Source: Candidatus Woesearchaeota archaeon CG07_land_8_20_14_0_80_44_23 (lineage in GTDB: Archaea; Nanobdellota; Nanobdellia; Woesearchaeales; 0-14-0-80-44-23). From it: 6,740 nucleotides of DNA. Position numbers and translations under genes: made by a program. The stretch's first letter is position 1, and each line of letters opens with the position of its first letter. The stretch spans positions 1 through 6,740 of the forward strand of contig PEXD01000016.1 of NCBI GenBank assembly GCA_002779235.1, given 5' to 3'. The notes under the pieces were generated by a model that saw only the letters and a program-made list of their open reading frames with translations, was not told the DNA's origin and searched no databases. Positions 1 through 4,890 of this stretch are shown here, piece after piece.

Positions 1-10
1 TTAGGATGCT

Positions 11-71
11 AAAAGCGGCTTATCTCCAATCTGAAGATTGGAGTTTTGCCGCTTTTCTGCATAATTTTTTT
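11..71 (+). terminator. Long two-part stem-loop followed by a T-run, likely end of an upstream gene
   Basis: The 9-base arm AAAAGCGGC (11-19) pairs perfectly with GCCGCTTTT (48-56). Inside it, CTCCAATC (24-31) pairs perfectly with GATTGGAG (36-43) around a TGAA loop. The two stems are separated by a symmetric 4x4 internal loop (TTAT/TTTT). A run of seven T follows at 65-71. On the + strand this looks like an intrinsic-type terminator for a gene left of the window, and it lies just before the mtaB promoter. Archaeal termination mostly needs the T-run alone, so the hairpin could instead stabilise an mRNA 3' end or be part of a small RNA. Confidence 0.55.
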
Positions 72-108
72 ATTTCCCTTCAAATCTTCCCTTATTCTTT
101 TAGGCAAC

Positions 109-117
109 TTATTTAAA
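109..117 (+). promoter_or_regulatory. TATA box of the methylthiotransferase gene
   Basis: TTATTTAAA is centred about 27 bases before the ATG at 140. Archaeal transcription starts roughly 25 bases after the TATA centre, so the mRNA should begin at or next to the start codon (leaderless). No Shine-Dalgarno precedes the ATG, which agrees. Confidence 0.6.
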
Positions 118-139
118 CCAAGCATTTTTTCCATATCGC

Positions 140-1459
140 ATGGAGGAAACGTTTTATCTGGAAACCTACGGCTGCTCTGCCAACACAGCCAATGCTGAAA
201 TAATTGCAGGGCTGCTTGAGAGGGCCGGCTTCATCCAGATGAGCTCGCCTGAGCACGCCTCGCTGCTGATAATAAACACGTGCATAGTCAAGGCGCCGAC
301 AGAGCACTATATGGCAAGGAGAATAAGGGAGCTTGACAAAGGATTTCCAGATTCAAAACTGATTGTTGCCGGCTGCATGCCTGACGCAGAGCTGGATTTG
401 GTCAAGGAATCCTCGCCAAGGGCTTTAATGCTTGGAAGCCATCATGTTAAGGATATTCTGAAACTCATCACAGGAGAGAAGACCCAGATAATTGGATATT
501 CTGATGAGGTGAAGCTCGGGCTTCCCAGGATTAGGAAAAATCCTGCAGTCGCAATAATTCCGATTTCAGAGGGCTGCCTCGGAAGCTGCGCCTACTGCAT
601 TGTAAAGTTCGCAAAGGGAAGGCTTCACTCCTATCCCCTGCATGAGATTGTCAAGGAAGTTGAAAAAAGCGTGGCTTCTGGGTGCAGGGAAATCTGGCTC
701 ACCTCGCAGGACAACTCTGCATACGGCAGGGACTACTCTGAGAAAAGCCAGCTTCCAGCGCTTCTGGTGAAGATAAATGCCCTGAAGGGTTCCTTCTGGG
801 CAAGGGTTGGCATGATGAACCCTGACAGCATCCTTCCTGTCCTTGACGAGCTTGTTCCCCCCTTCCGCTCCATGAAAATCTTCAAGTTCATCCACATACC
901 CGTGCAGTCAGGCAGCAATGAAATCCTGAAAAAGATGATGCGCAATTACAGTGTCGAGGACTTCAAAGAGATAGTTTCAAGTTTCAGAAAGATGATTCCG
1001 AGGATAACGCTCTCAACAGACATAATCTGCGGCTTCCCTGGGGAGACAGAAGAGCAGTTCATGGAATCTGTGAATCTTATAAAGGAGATAAAGCCCGATG
1101 TGCTCAACATCTCAAGGTTCTGGGCAATGCCGGGCACAGAGGCAGCAGCCATGGAAGGGCAGCTCAATGGCAATGAGACAAAGGAGCGCTCCAAGAGAAT
1201 GACTGCAGAGTTTAAGAGGATTGCTCTCGAAAAGAACAGGACTGAAATCGGCTCGCAATACCCCATACTAATTGACGAGAACCTAGGCAATGAAAATTAT
1301 ATCGCGAGGAACGAGTTTTACAAACCAATTTCAATAAAATATTCCGGCAACATCGGCAGGTATGGCAACTGCACCAGGAACATATTCAACGTCTTCTCAA
1401 AGGCCAGAATAGTTGGGGCTACAAGCCACAGCCTGATAGGCGAAATAGTGGAGGAATAA
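140..1459 (+). CDS. mtaB: tRNA t6A37 methylthiotransferase, archaeal e-MtaB type (radical SAM)
   Basis: The 439-residue product has the full MiaB/MtaB layout. An N-terminal UPF0004 domain carries the three ligands of the auxiliary 4Fe-4S cluster: Cys12 (YGCSAN), Cys48 (INTC) and Cys79 (AGC). The radical-SAM core has CLGSCAYC with Cys146, Cys150 and Cys153, followed by CGFPGETEEQF near 297-307. The last 70 residues look like a TRAM RNA-binding domain (ILIDEN, then a LIGEI ending). The family adds a methylthio group to C2 of N6-threonylcarbamoyladenosine at position 37 of ANN-decoding tRNAs in the cytoplasm, using SAM as both radical source and methyl donor. Assignment to e-MtaB, not bacterial MiaB, rests on archaeal context, the length and the YGCSAN N-terminal motif. 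The ATG at 140 sits 27 bases after a TATA box and has no SD, so the gene is probably leaderless and monocistronic. All key cysteines are present and there is no sign of decay. Confidence 0.93.
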   Translation: MEETFYLETYGCSANTANAEIIAGLLERAGFIQMSSPEHASLLIINTCIVKAPTEHYMARRIRELDKGFPDSKLIVAGCMPDAELDLVKESSPRALMLGSHHVKDILKLITGEKTQIIGYSDEVKLGLPRIRKNPAVAIIPISEGCLGSCAYCIVKFAKGRLHSYPLHEIVKEVEKSVASGCREIWLTSQDNSAYGRDYSEKSQLPALLVKINALKGSFWARVGMMNPDSILPVLDELVPPFRSMKIFKFIHIPVQSGSNEILKKMMRNYSVEDFKEIVSSFRKMIPRITLSTDIICGFPGETEEQFMESVNLIKEIKPDVLNISRFWAMPGTEAAAMEGQLNGNETKERSKRMTAEFKRIALEKNRTEIGSQYPILIDENLGNENYIARNEFYKPISIKYSGNIGRYGNCTRNIFNVFSKARIVGATSHSLIGEIVEE

Positions 1460-1599
1460 GCTCCTTCTTAAAGCGCCTTGCTTAACTATTTTTTATAAAC
1501 AATAAACCCAAAAATTTAACTATTTTTTACAGATAACCTCCAAAAACCTGTTTTTAAGCAGTATAGCGCCCATACTCATATAATATACATAAACAGAAC
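1460..1599. other. AT-rich spacer with repeated T-tract motif
   Basis: No ORF is credible here. The 14-mer TTAACTATTTTTTA occurs at 1482-1495 and again at 1516-1529; each copy carries a T6 run and could end mtaB transcription on the + strand. The first bases after the mtaB stop (1461-1479) match 18 of 19 bases at 3280-3298, inside the convergent gene. Further right is a short self-complementary stretch AAAAACCTGTTTTT (about 1542-1555). Confidence 0.4.
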
Positions 1600-1608
1600 A
1601 TTTATATA
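1600..1608 (+). promoter_or_regulatory. TATA box for the small CxxC protein gene
   Basis: TTTATATAT is the best TATA match in a very AT-rich stretch (about 1575-1630). It would place the transcript start near 1625-1632, giving a leader of roughly 45-50 bases. Other AT words nearby (for example around 1577-1588) are possible alternatives. Confidence 0.4.
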
Positions 1609-1634
1609 TTAGTATATCTTTTAATATATTAACT

Positions 1635-1670
1635 GTTTTGCATCAGGCAAAACTCGCGTCGAGAGAGGGG
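1635..1670 (+). promoter_or_regulatory. 5' leader with hairpins and Shine-Dalgarno for the 1678 gene
   Basis: GTTTTGC (1635-1641) pairs perfectly with GCAAAAC (1647-1653) around a five-base loop. CTCG/CGAG (1653-1656 with 1660-1663) can form a second small stem. A purine-rich SD, GAGGGG (1665-1670), lies 7 bases before the ATG at 1678 and decides that start over the in-frame TTG at 1672. TTTGCA (1637-1642) can alternatively pair with TGCAAA (1673-1678), which includes the first base of the start codon. The two pairings cannot coexist. Confidence 0.4.
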
Positions 1671-1677
1671 ATTGCAA

Positions 1678-1977
1678 ATGATTGAGTTATTCAGAAAAGA
1701 CAGACCGAATAAGCAGGACCTGGAAGAAAAAATCATGCCATTATTAGAAGGGCAGCAAACAAAAGACAGCCTTTCATATCTTGAATCACTTGATGTCCTT
1801 GATAACATAGCAAAATATCTTAAAGAGGAGGGGCTCAATCCGAGCACCTTCACTCTCGCAGAGTATTTCGCCAAGAACCTGAAAGAACATCCCGCTTACG
1901 AGATGGTCAGAAAAAAATGGGTCGATTATTTCAGAAACTGCGGCGGCTGCTACGAATCATTGGCCAACTACATCTGA
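1678..1977 (+). CDS. Small helical protein with C-terminal CxxC, function unknown
   Basis: I do not recognise this 99-residue protein. It reads as mainly alpha-helical and soluble, with many charged residues, no signal peptide and no membrane segment. Near the C-terminus is RNCGGCYE, with Cys88 and Cys91 spaced CxxC, which could bind a metal or be redox active; there are no other cysteines to complete a four-ligand zinc site. It starts at the ATG, which has a well-spaced GAGGGG SD. Unlike most genes here it appears to have a leader, so it may be regulated after transcription. It sits alone between two T-rich spacers, about 200 bases after mtaB and 93 bases before taw1. It could be a lineage-specific protein or a helical regulator. 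That it is a real gene is likely from the SD and its helical composition; its role is unknown. Confidence 0.7.
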   Translation: MIELFRKDRPNKQDLEEKIMPLLEGQQTKDSLSYLESLDVLDNIAKYLKEEGLNPSTFTLAEYFAKNLKEHPAYEMVRKKWVDYFRNCGGCYESLANYI

Positions 1978-2040
1978 ATGCGCAGCGAAAAACATATTTA
2001 CTTATTATCATGTTTTACTTATTCTGCTGAGATGTAAAAC

Positions 2041-2049
2041 TTTTTATAT
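2041..2049 (+). promoter_or_regulatory. TATA box of taw1
   Basis: TTTTTATAT is centred about 26 bases before the ATG at 2071, which predicts a leaderless mRNA. Just upstream, TTTACTTATT occurs twice (1997-2006 and 2014-2023, 17 bases apart). That repeat could be a regulator site or chance in AT-rich DNA. Confidence 0.6.
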
Positions 2050-2070
2050 CAAGGGCAAATCCCAAATCAT

Positions 2071-3024
2071 ATGGTAAAAGAGCAGCTCAGGAAGGCGCTT
2101 GAAAAGCAGAATTACGCAGTGTTCGGCAGGCACTCTGCTGTGAAGATATGCGCCTGGACAAAGAAGGCGCTTAGGGATGAGGACTTCTGCTACAAGCAAA
2201 AATTCTATGGAATAAGGAGCCATCTCTGCTGCCAGATGACGCCTGCGCTCGACTACTGCCCCAACAGCTGCAGATTCTGCTGGCGCGCGATAGAGCTCAC
2301 AAGCGGTGCTGAAATACCTGAGTCAGAGGTTGACGAGCCTGAAGACATACTCTCAGGTTCAATTGCGGCCCAGAGGAAGCTTCTCTCGGGATTTCCAGGC
2401 AACCCAAAGGCCAACCAGAAGAAGGTAAAGGAAGCCATGGAGCCGATGCACTTCGCAATCTCCCTCGCAGGGGAGCCGGCTTCATACCCCAAGCTCGACG
2501 CGCTCATAGAGCTTCTTCACAAAAATGGAAAAACAACTTTTCTTGTCACAAACGGGCAGTTTCCTGAAAAGATATCCTCGCTAAAGCACCTTCCGACGCA
2601 GCTTTACATCTCGCTGACTGCACCTGACGAGGAAACATACAGGAGAACTGCAGTCCCAACATTCAAGGATGCCTGGCAGCGGCTCAACAGCTCACTTGAG
2701 ATAATGGCAGGACTTGCCGGCAAGACAAGGACAACTATAAGGATGACCCTTGTCAAGGGGCTCAACATGCACTCTCCTGAAAAATATGCTGAGCTTATAA
2801 AGAAGGCGAATCCCCTGTTTGTCGAGGCAAAGGCATACATGTATGTCGGCTTTTCAAGGGAGCGCCTGAAGATGGAGAACATGCCCAGCCACGCTGAAGT
2901 CAGGGAGTTCGCTGAGAAGACAGGAAAGCACTGCGGCTACCACATAGTTGATGAGAAGCAAAACAGCAGGGTTGTCCTGCTCATGCAGAAGGACTTCCCC
3001 GGAAGGATAATGAAATTTGGCTAG
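2071..3024 (+). CDS. taw1: tRNA 4-demethylwyosine synthase Taw1/TYW1 (radical SAM)
   Basis: This 317-residue enzyme makes 4-demethylwyosine (imG-14) from N1-methylguanosine at position 37 of tRNA-Phe, using pyruvate as the two-carbon donor; it is the first tricyclic step of archaeal wyosine synthesis. The radical-SAM motif is CPNSCRFCW with Cys63, Cys67 and Cys70. The extra cluster of the family has ligands corresponding to Cys27, Cys40 and Cys53 (or the adjacent Cys54). The lysine implicated in pyruvate binding in characterised archaeal enzymes matches Lys42 in CYKQKFYGI. SLAGEPASYP (131-140) and FLVTNG (157-162) are typical of the core. There is no flavodoxin domain, so it is the archaeal single-domain form. 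The start is set by the TATA spacing, with no SD. The stop lies only three bases from the stop of the convergent gene at 3028, so the two transcripts probably overlap at their 3' ends. No trm5 or taw2 gene for the neighbouring steps is in the window. Confidence 0.95.
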   Translation: MVKEQLRKALEKQNYAVFGRHSAVKICAWTKKALRDEDFCYKQKFYGIRSHLCCQMTPALDYCPNSCRFCWRAIELTSGAEIPESEVDEPEDILSGSIAAQRKLLSGFPGNPKANQKKVKEAMEPMHFAISLAGEPASYPKLDALIELLHKNGKTTFLVTNGQFPEKISSLKHLPTQLYISLTAPDEETYRRTAVPTFKDAWQRLNSSLEIMAGLAGKTRTTIRMTLVKGLNMHSPEKYAELIKKANPLFVEAKAYMYVGFSRERLKMENMPSHAEVREFAEKTGKHCGYHIVDEKQNSRVVLLMQKDFPGRIMKFG

Positions 3025-3027
3025 GGC

Positions 3028-3762
3028 TCACCTGTAAAATGAGCTCAGCTTCTTCTCCTTCACCTTTTTTCTCCTTGCCCGCTGCTCGGCAGTCATAACT
3101 TCCTCTGAAAGCGCTTTCCTTTCCGCAATCGTGAGCATGTGCTTAAGCATCGCCCCCAATTTCTTGGGGTCATTCCTGAGCTTTGACTTCCTGAGAATCC
3201 TGTCAACTGACGACTCGTCAGAGCAGAGCTGCTTAATCATCTCATCCTGCGTCAGGTGCTCTATGGCAATGCTCTTGAGCTCCCTCTTAAAGCGCCTTCC
3301 TCCAATGTTCCTTATCAGCTCGGGCTTCAGGTAGGTATATTTTATCAGCTGGAGGGCCCTCTTTATGTTGCTCTGGTAGTTCTGGGTATCAATCCTTTCC
3401 ATCACCTCTGAAAGCGCATGGCTGAAGGGCACCACCTTTATGCTGCCGAGCATTCCCCTTGGGATGTCAGCGTTTGTAACGAGCACGTTCTCCCATTCAG
3501 AGACGCGGGAGGCGTATTTTTTCAATACCTCAGAAATTTTATTCTTTATTTCAGCACCCTCAAATCTTTTCAGGTATTCGGATGCCGGGAGCTCGCCCTT
3601 CAGGGAGCAGCTCACCTCGACGTGCTGCGCCTTTTCAACGCCCTTCTCAGAAAGGCGTATGGCAATTATGTCTATTACGCTCTTGCCTGCGTTTATGTCA
3701 TTTATTGTAAGAAATCCGCTTCCCTCAAGCCAGAGATTCACGATTGACTTCTCTGCCTCCAT
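3028..3762 (-). CDS. Uncharacterised protein with PD-(D/E)xK-nuclease-like N-terminus
   Basis: I do not recognise the whole 244-residue protein. Residues 1-53 follow the start of PD-(D/E)xK (Holliday-resolvase-like) folds: a helix with Glu2/Glu4 and VNLWLEGSGFLTI, then SVIDIIAI with Asp31, then HVEVSCS with Glu49. In an active enzyme a lysine is expected two residues after the glutamate; here it is Ser51, so the site may be inactive or rearranged. Residues about 60-125 include a strand-like VLVTNADI and SIKVVPF. The C-terminal half is helical and ends in a basic tail (RARRKKVKEKK, 228-238), which would suit nucleic-acid binding. GGTGG lies a few bases before the ATG and a TATA-like AT block about 37 bases before it. 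It is convergent with taw1 (3-base gap) and divergent from the 3864 promoter. The gene is convincing; the fold is inference and no function should be assumed. Confidence 0.8.
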   Translation of the reverse strand: MEAEKSIVNLWLEGSGFLTINDINAGKSVIDIIAIRLSEKGVEKAQHVEVSCSLKGELPASEYLKRFEGAEIKNKISEVLKKYASRVSEWENVLVTNADIPRGMLGSIKVVPFSHALSEVMERIDTQNYQSNIKRALQLIKYTYLKPELIRNIGGRRFKRELKSIAIEHLTQDEMIKQLCSDESSVDRILRKSKLRNDPKKLGAMLKHMLTIAERKALSEEVMTAEQRARRKKVKEKKLSSFYR

Positions 3763-3794
3763 GAAACCACCCCAAAACCCATTATCTCTGCGCC

Positions 3795-3807
3795 TTTTTA
3801 AATTTTT
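3795..3807 (-). promoter_or_regulatory. TATA-like box of the PD-(D/E)xK-like gene
   Basis: On the minus strand this reads AAAAATTTAAAAA, an almost symmetric AT block centred about 38 bases upstream of the ATG at 3762. It would give a leader of about 12 bases containing GGTGG close to the start codon, unlike the leaderless genes in the window. Confidence 0.45.
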
Positions 3808-3809
3808 CT

Positions 3810-3839
3810 GGGCTTTCCAAAAACCCCTTAAAAAAGCCC
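3810..3839. repeat. 7-bp inverted repeat between divergent promoters
   Basis: GGGCTTT (3810-3816) is the exact reverse complement of AAAGCCC (3833-3839), with 16 bases between. CCCCTTA also occurs twice, at 3824-3830 and 3837-3843. The repeat lies between the minus-strand TATA at 3795-3807 and the plus-strand TATA at 3864-3875, where an operator shared by both promoters would sit. It could equally be a chance match in low-complexity DNA. Confidence 0.3.
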
Positions 3840-3863
3840 CTTAGCAGGGCACCCCAAACCGAT

Positions 3864-3875
3864 ACATTTAAATAC
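3864..3875 (+). promoter_or_regulatory. TATA box for the leader/small-ORF transcript
   Basis: ACATTTAAATAC is a good archaeal TATA box on the + strand. It predicts a transcript start near 3895-3898. No convincing start codon lies at the usual leaderless distance, so what it drives is either an untranslated RNA or a long leader. Confidence 0.5.
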
Positions 3876-3895
3876 GAATTTGGATTAAGCGCGCC

Positions 3896-4101
3896 ATAGC
3901 CAGATGTTTTGTATTCGAGAAAAATCTGTAGCCAAAGTTTTTCAGACAAGAGCAAAATCTTGGAAAGAAAAAACAAATTGAAAAACACCAATATTCTAAA
4001 CGGGGCGCCCAGCGCGCCTGCTTGCTTGCGCAAATCTTCCTTGACGCTTAATTTGGATAGCCATGAAATCCAAGAAATCGCAAAAATTCCGCGGCATGCG
4101 G
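3896..4101 (+). ncRNA. Possible structured leader or non-coding RNA
   Basis: This stretch of about 200 bases follows a clear TATA box and has no convincing protein. It contains several short inverted repeats in order: CAGAT plus TTTT (3901-3910) with AAAA plus ATCTG (3920-3928), with one bulged G; CAAGA/TCTTG (3947-3951 with 3958-3962); GGCGC/GCGCC around a CCAGC loop (roughly 4003-4018); TTGGAT/ATCCAA (4053-4058 with 4068-4073); and CCGC/GCGG (4089-4092 with 4098-4101), which abuts the SD of the next ORF. I see no RNase P (no GGAAAGUCC-like block), no SRP RNA core and no known riboswitch motif. An ORF starting at TTG 3909 runs through it in frame with the small acidic ORF, but its TTG-rich codon use and lack of an SD argue against it. 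It may be a regulatory 5' UTR, a small RNA or a decayed gene. Confidence 0.35.
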
Positions 4102-4108
4102 GGAGGTG
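4102..4108 (+). promoter_or_regulatory. Strong Shine-Dalgarno site
   Basis: GGAGGTG is a near-perfect match to the anti-Shine-Dalgarno of 16S rRNA and ends 7 bases before the ATG at 4116. It is the best ribosome site in the window and the main reason to think the tiny ORF is translated. Confidence 0.5.
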
Positions 4109-4115
4109 GAGAAGA

Positions 4116-4193
4116 ATGCTCTTTGAAAAGCGCCGATATGATGAAGACGAAGATGAGGACAAGGATGAAGGCGACGATGATGAAGGGTGGTAA
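4116..4193 (+). CDS. Tiny acidic ORF (25 aa), possible microprotein
   Basis: The predicted peptide has a short basic start (MLFEKRRY) followed by a tail of Asp, Glu and a few Gly and Lys residues, ending in Trp. The tail is coded by an almost uninterrupted run of GAN codons (4140-4187). The canonical SD seven bases upstream supports translation from this ATG. A hairpin terminator begins about 12 bases after the TAA. An in-frame extension back to TTG 3909 would give 94 residues, but nothing supports that start. A 46-codon ORF from ATG 4063 in another frame also crosses the region, without an SD. The acidic tail could be the remnant of a longer protein's C-terminus, or the GAN run a simple repeat that happens to be open. 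No function can be assigned. Confidence 0.4.
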   Translation: MLFEKRRYDEDEDEDKDEGDDDEGW

Positions 4194-4205
4194 TCCAAGC
4201 TGAAG

Positions 4206-4225
4206 AAAAAAGATTTTCTTTTTTT
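4206..4225. terminator. Bidirectional A/T hairpin terminator
   Basis: AAAAAAGA (4206-4213) and TCTTTTTT (4217-4224) form an 8-bp inverted repeat around a TTT loop. Each strand ends in a T-run. It lies 12 bases after the small + ORF and 6 bases beyond the stop of the minus-strand gene at 4232, so it can end transcription from both sides. Confidence 0.6.
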
Positions 4226-4231
4226 ATAATC

Positions 4232-4564
4232 TTATTTTTTAATCATCCCTTCTATTATCTTCAGCACCTTGTCAATGCCGAAGAAGAGGTTCCTGTCTGT
4301 GACGCTGCCGTTCAGGGGCTTCCCACCTGCCATCAGCTTCGCACTTATCTCATAGTTCTCGGAATTCTCAATTGCGTGTATCTTCTTCAAGCTGAGTGAG
4401 AGCTTCTCGAAGTCCTTTGCCATCTCCGAGAACTTCCTCGCATAGTTGCCCACAATCTTCTTCACAACCACCATCTGGGCCCTGTCAATCACCGAGAAGC
4501 CGATAAGCTCTATGTTGCCGCCAAGCTGTATGTTTTCCTCGTTCTCTGCAGAAGGGACATCCAT
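4232..4564 (-). CDS. Small conserved-looking protein, HPF/RaiA-like fold suspected
   Basis: This 110-residue protein is soluble, with no signal or membrane segment. After an acidic N-terminus the order is strand NIELIGF (17-23), a long helix with KKIVGNYARKFSEMAKDF (35-52), strands KLSLSLKKIH (54-63) and NYEISAKLMAGGKPLNGSV (70-88), then TDRNLFFGIDKVLKIIEGMI (89-108). This order and the final stretch resemble hibernation-promoting factor/RaiA, where a strand turn is followed by an acidic D-x-D motif, an aromatic and AID-x-x-x-x-K-x-x-x-x-I. If so it would bind the ribosomal decoding region; a role in translation fits the neighbouring tRNA gene, but that is inference. The start is supported by GGTGAT, an excellent SD, 5 bases before the ATG. 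A TATA box about 56 bases upstream gives a leader of roughly 30 bases. Another ferredoxin-like alpha/beta family is the main alternative. Confidence 0.8.
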   Translation of the reverse strand: MDVPSAENEENIQLGGNIELIGFSVIDRAQMVVVKKIVGNYARKFSEMAKDFEKLSLSLKKIHAIENSENYEISAKLMAGGKPLNGSVTDRNLFFGIDKVLKIIEGMIKK

Positions 4565-4615
4565 CTCAAATCACCCGCTTTTTTTATGAATATGGAGGAA
4601 TCCTAAGCCAGGCAG

Positions 4616-4625
4616 AATTATAAAC
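4616..4625 (-). promoter_or_regulatory. TATA box of the HPF-like gene
   Basis: The minus strand reads GTTTATAATT, centred about 56 bases before the ATG at 4564. The implied start near 4594 leaves a leader of about 30 bases carrying the SD GGTGAT, so this gene uses a leadered mRNA. Confidence 0.5.
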
Positions 4626-4687
4626 TTTTCCCTTTTTTACGGCTCTGTCCTAAATGCCACAAAGAGAGGACCTGAGCAGAGGAAAGA

Positions 4688-4696
4688 TTTATTAAA
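4688..4696 (+). promoter_or_regulatory. TATA box of tRNA-Leu
   Basis: TTTATTAAA is centred about 36 bases before the mature tRNA 5' end, leaving a short 5' leader of about 10 bases for RNase P to remove. Confidence 0.5.
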
Positions 4697-4727
4697 AGGC
4701 CCAAATTTCACAATCCACGCCTTCTAT

Positions 4728-4813
4728 GCGGGGGTATCAAAGCCTGGTCAAATGAGCTAGGTTCAGGGCCTAGTCCCTTAGTGGGTTCGCGTGTTCAAAT
4801 CACGTCCCCCGCA
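4728..4813 (+). tRNA. tRNA-Leu, anticodon CAG
   Basis: The acceptor stem GCGGGGG (4728-4734) pairs perfectly with CCCCCGC (4806-4812), and the discriminator base is A (4813). The D stem is TCA/TGA with GG in its loop. The anticodon stem CTAGG/CCTAG (4757-4761 with 4769-4773) holds the loop TTCAGGG, so the anticodon is CAG (4764-4766), reading CUG. A long variable arm with CCC/GGG (4775-4777 with 4783-4785) marks a class II tRNA. The T stem GCGTG/CACGT encloses TTCAAAT (4794-4800). G follows the anticodon at position 37. There is no intron and no encoded CCA, as is common in archaea. A short TTATTTT run just after the gene (4815-4821) probably ends transcription. Confidence 0.95.
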
Positions 4814-4860
4814 GTTATTTTCTAAAAATTAAGCACTACAAAGTAGCAACAAACGAAAAG

Positions 4861-4868
4861 TTTATAAA
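4861..4868 (+). promoter_or_regulatory. TATA box of the Nudix-like gene
   Basis: TTTATAAA is centred about 27 bases before the ATG at 4891. No SD precedes the ATG, so a leaderless mRNA is expected. Confidence 0.6.
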
Positions 4869-4890
4869 TGACTTGCTATTTTAGCTCTTC

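Noticed and set aside
566..1290. Minus-strand ORFs inside mtaB
   Set aside because: Shadows of a clear radical-SAM coding frame, with no start signals of their own.
3131..3844. Plus-strand ORFs over the PD-(D/E)xK-like gene
   Set aside because: Complement frames of a better coding sequence that has a start signal and a domain-like pattern.
3896..4101. RNase P RNA or SRP RNA
   Set aside because: The conserved blocks of these RNAs (the GGAAAGUCC-type P4 strand, the SRP helix 8 core) are not present.
3909..4115. N-terminal extension of the acidic ORF to a TTG start (94 residues)
   Set aside because: No SD, TTG start, TTG-rich codon use unlike the neighbours, and no recognisable domain. The ATG at 4116 has a far better ribosome site.
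3782..4198. Minus-strand ORF of 138 codons across the gene-poor region
   Set aside because: Its serine-rich start is only the complement of the GAN codon run. It lacks an SD and promoter, and it overlaps the promoter and leader on the + strand.
4063..4203. 46-codon ORF starting MKSKKSQKFRGMRG, slightly like the start of ribosomal protein L15
   Set aside because: No SD, the likeness ends after about 14 residues, and the rest is an out-of-frame reading of the GAN run.
4138..4203. C/D-box sRNA: ATGATGA at 4138-4144 and 4177-4183, CTGA at 4200-4203
   Set aside because: No D' CTGA lies after the first C box and no terminal stem flanks the boxes. The C-box words come from the GAN codon repeat.
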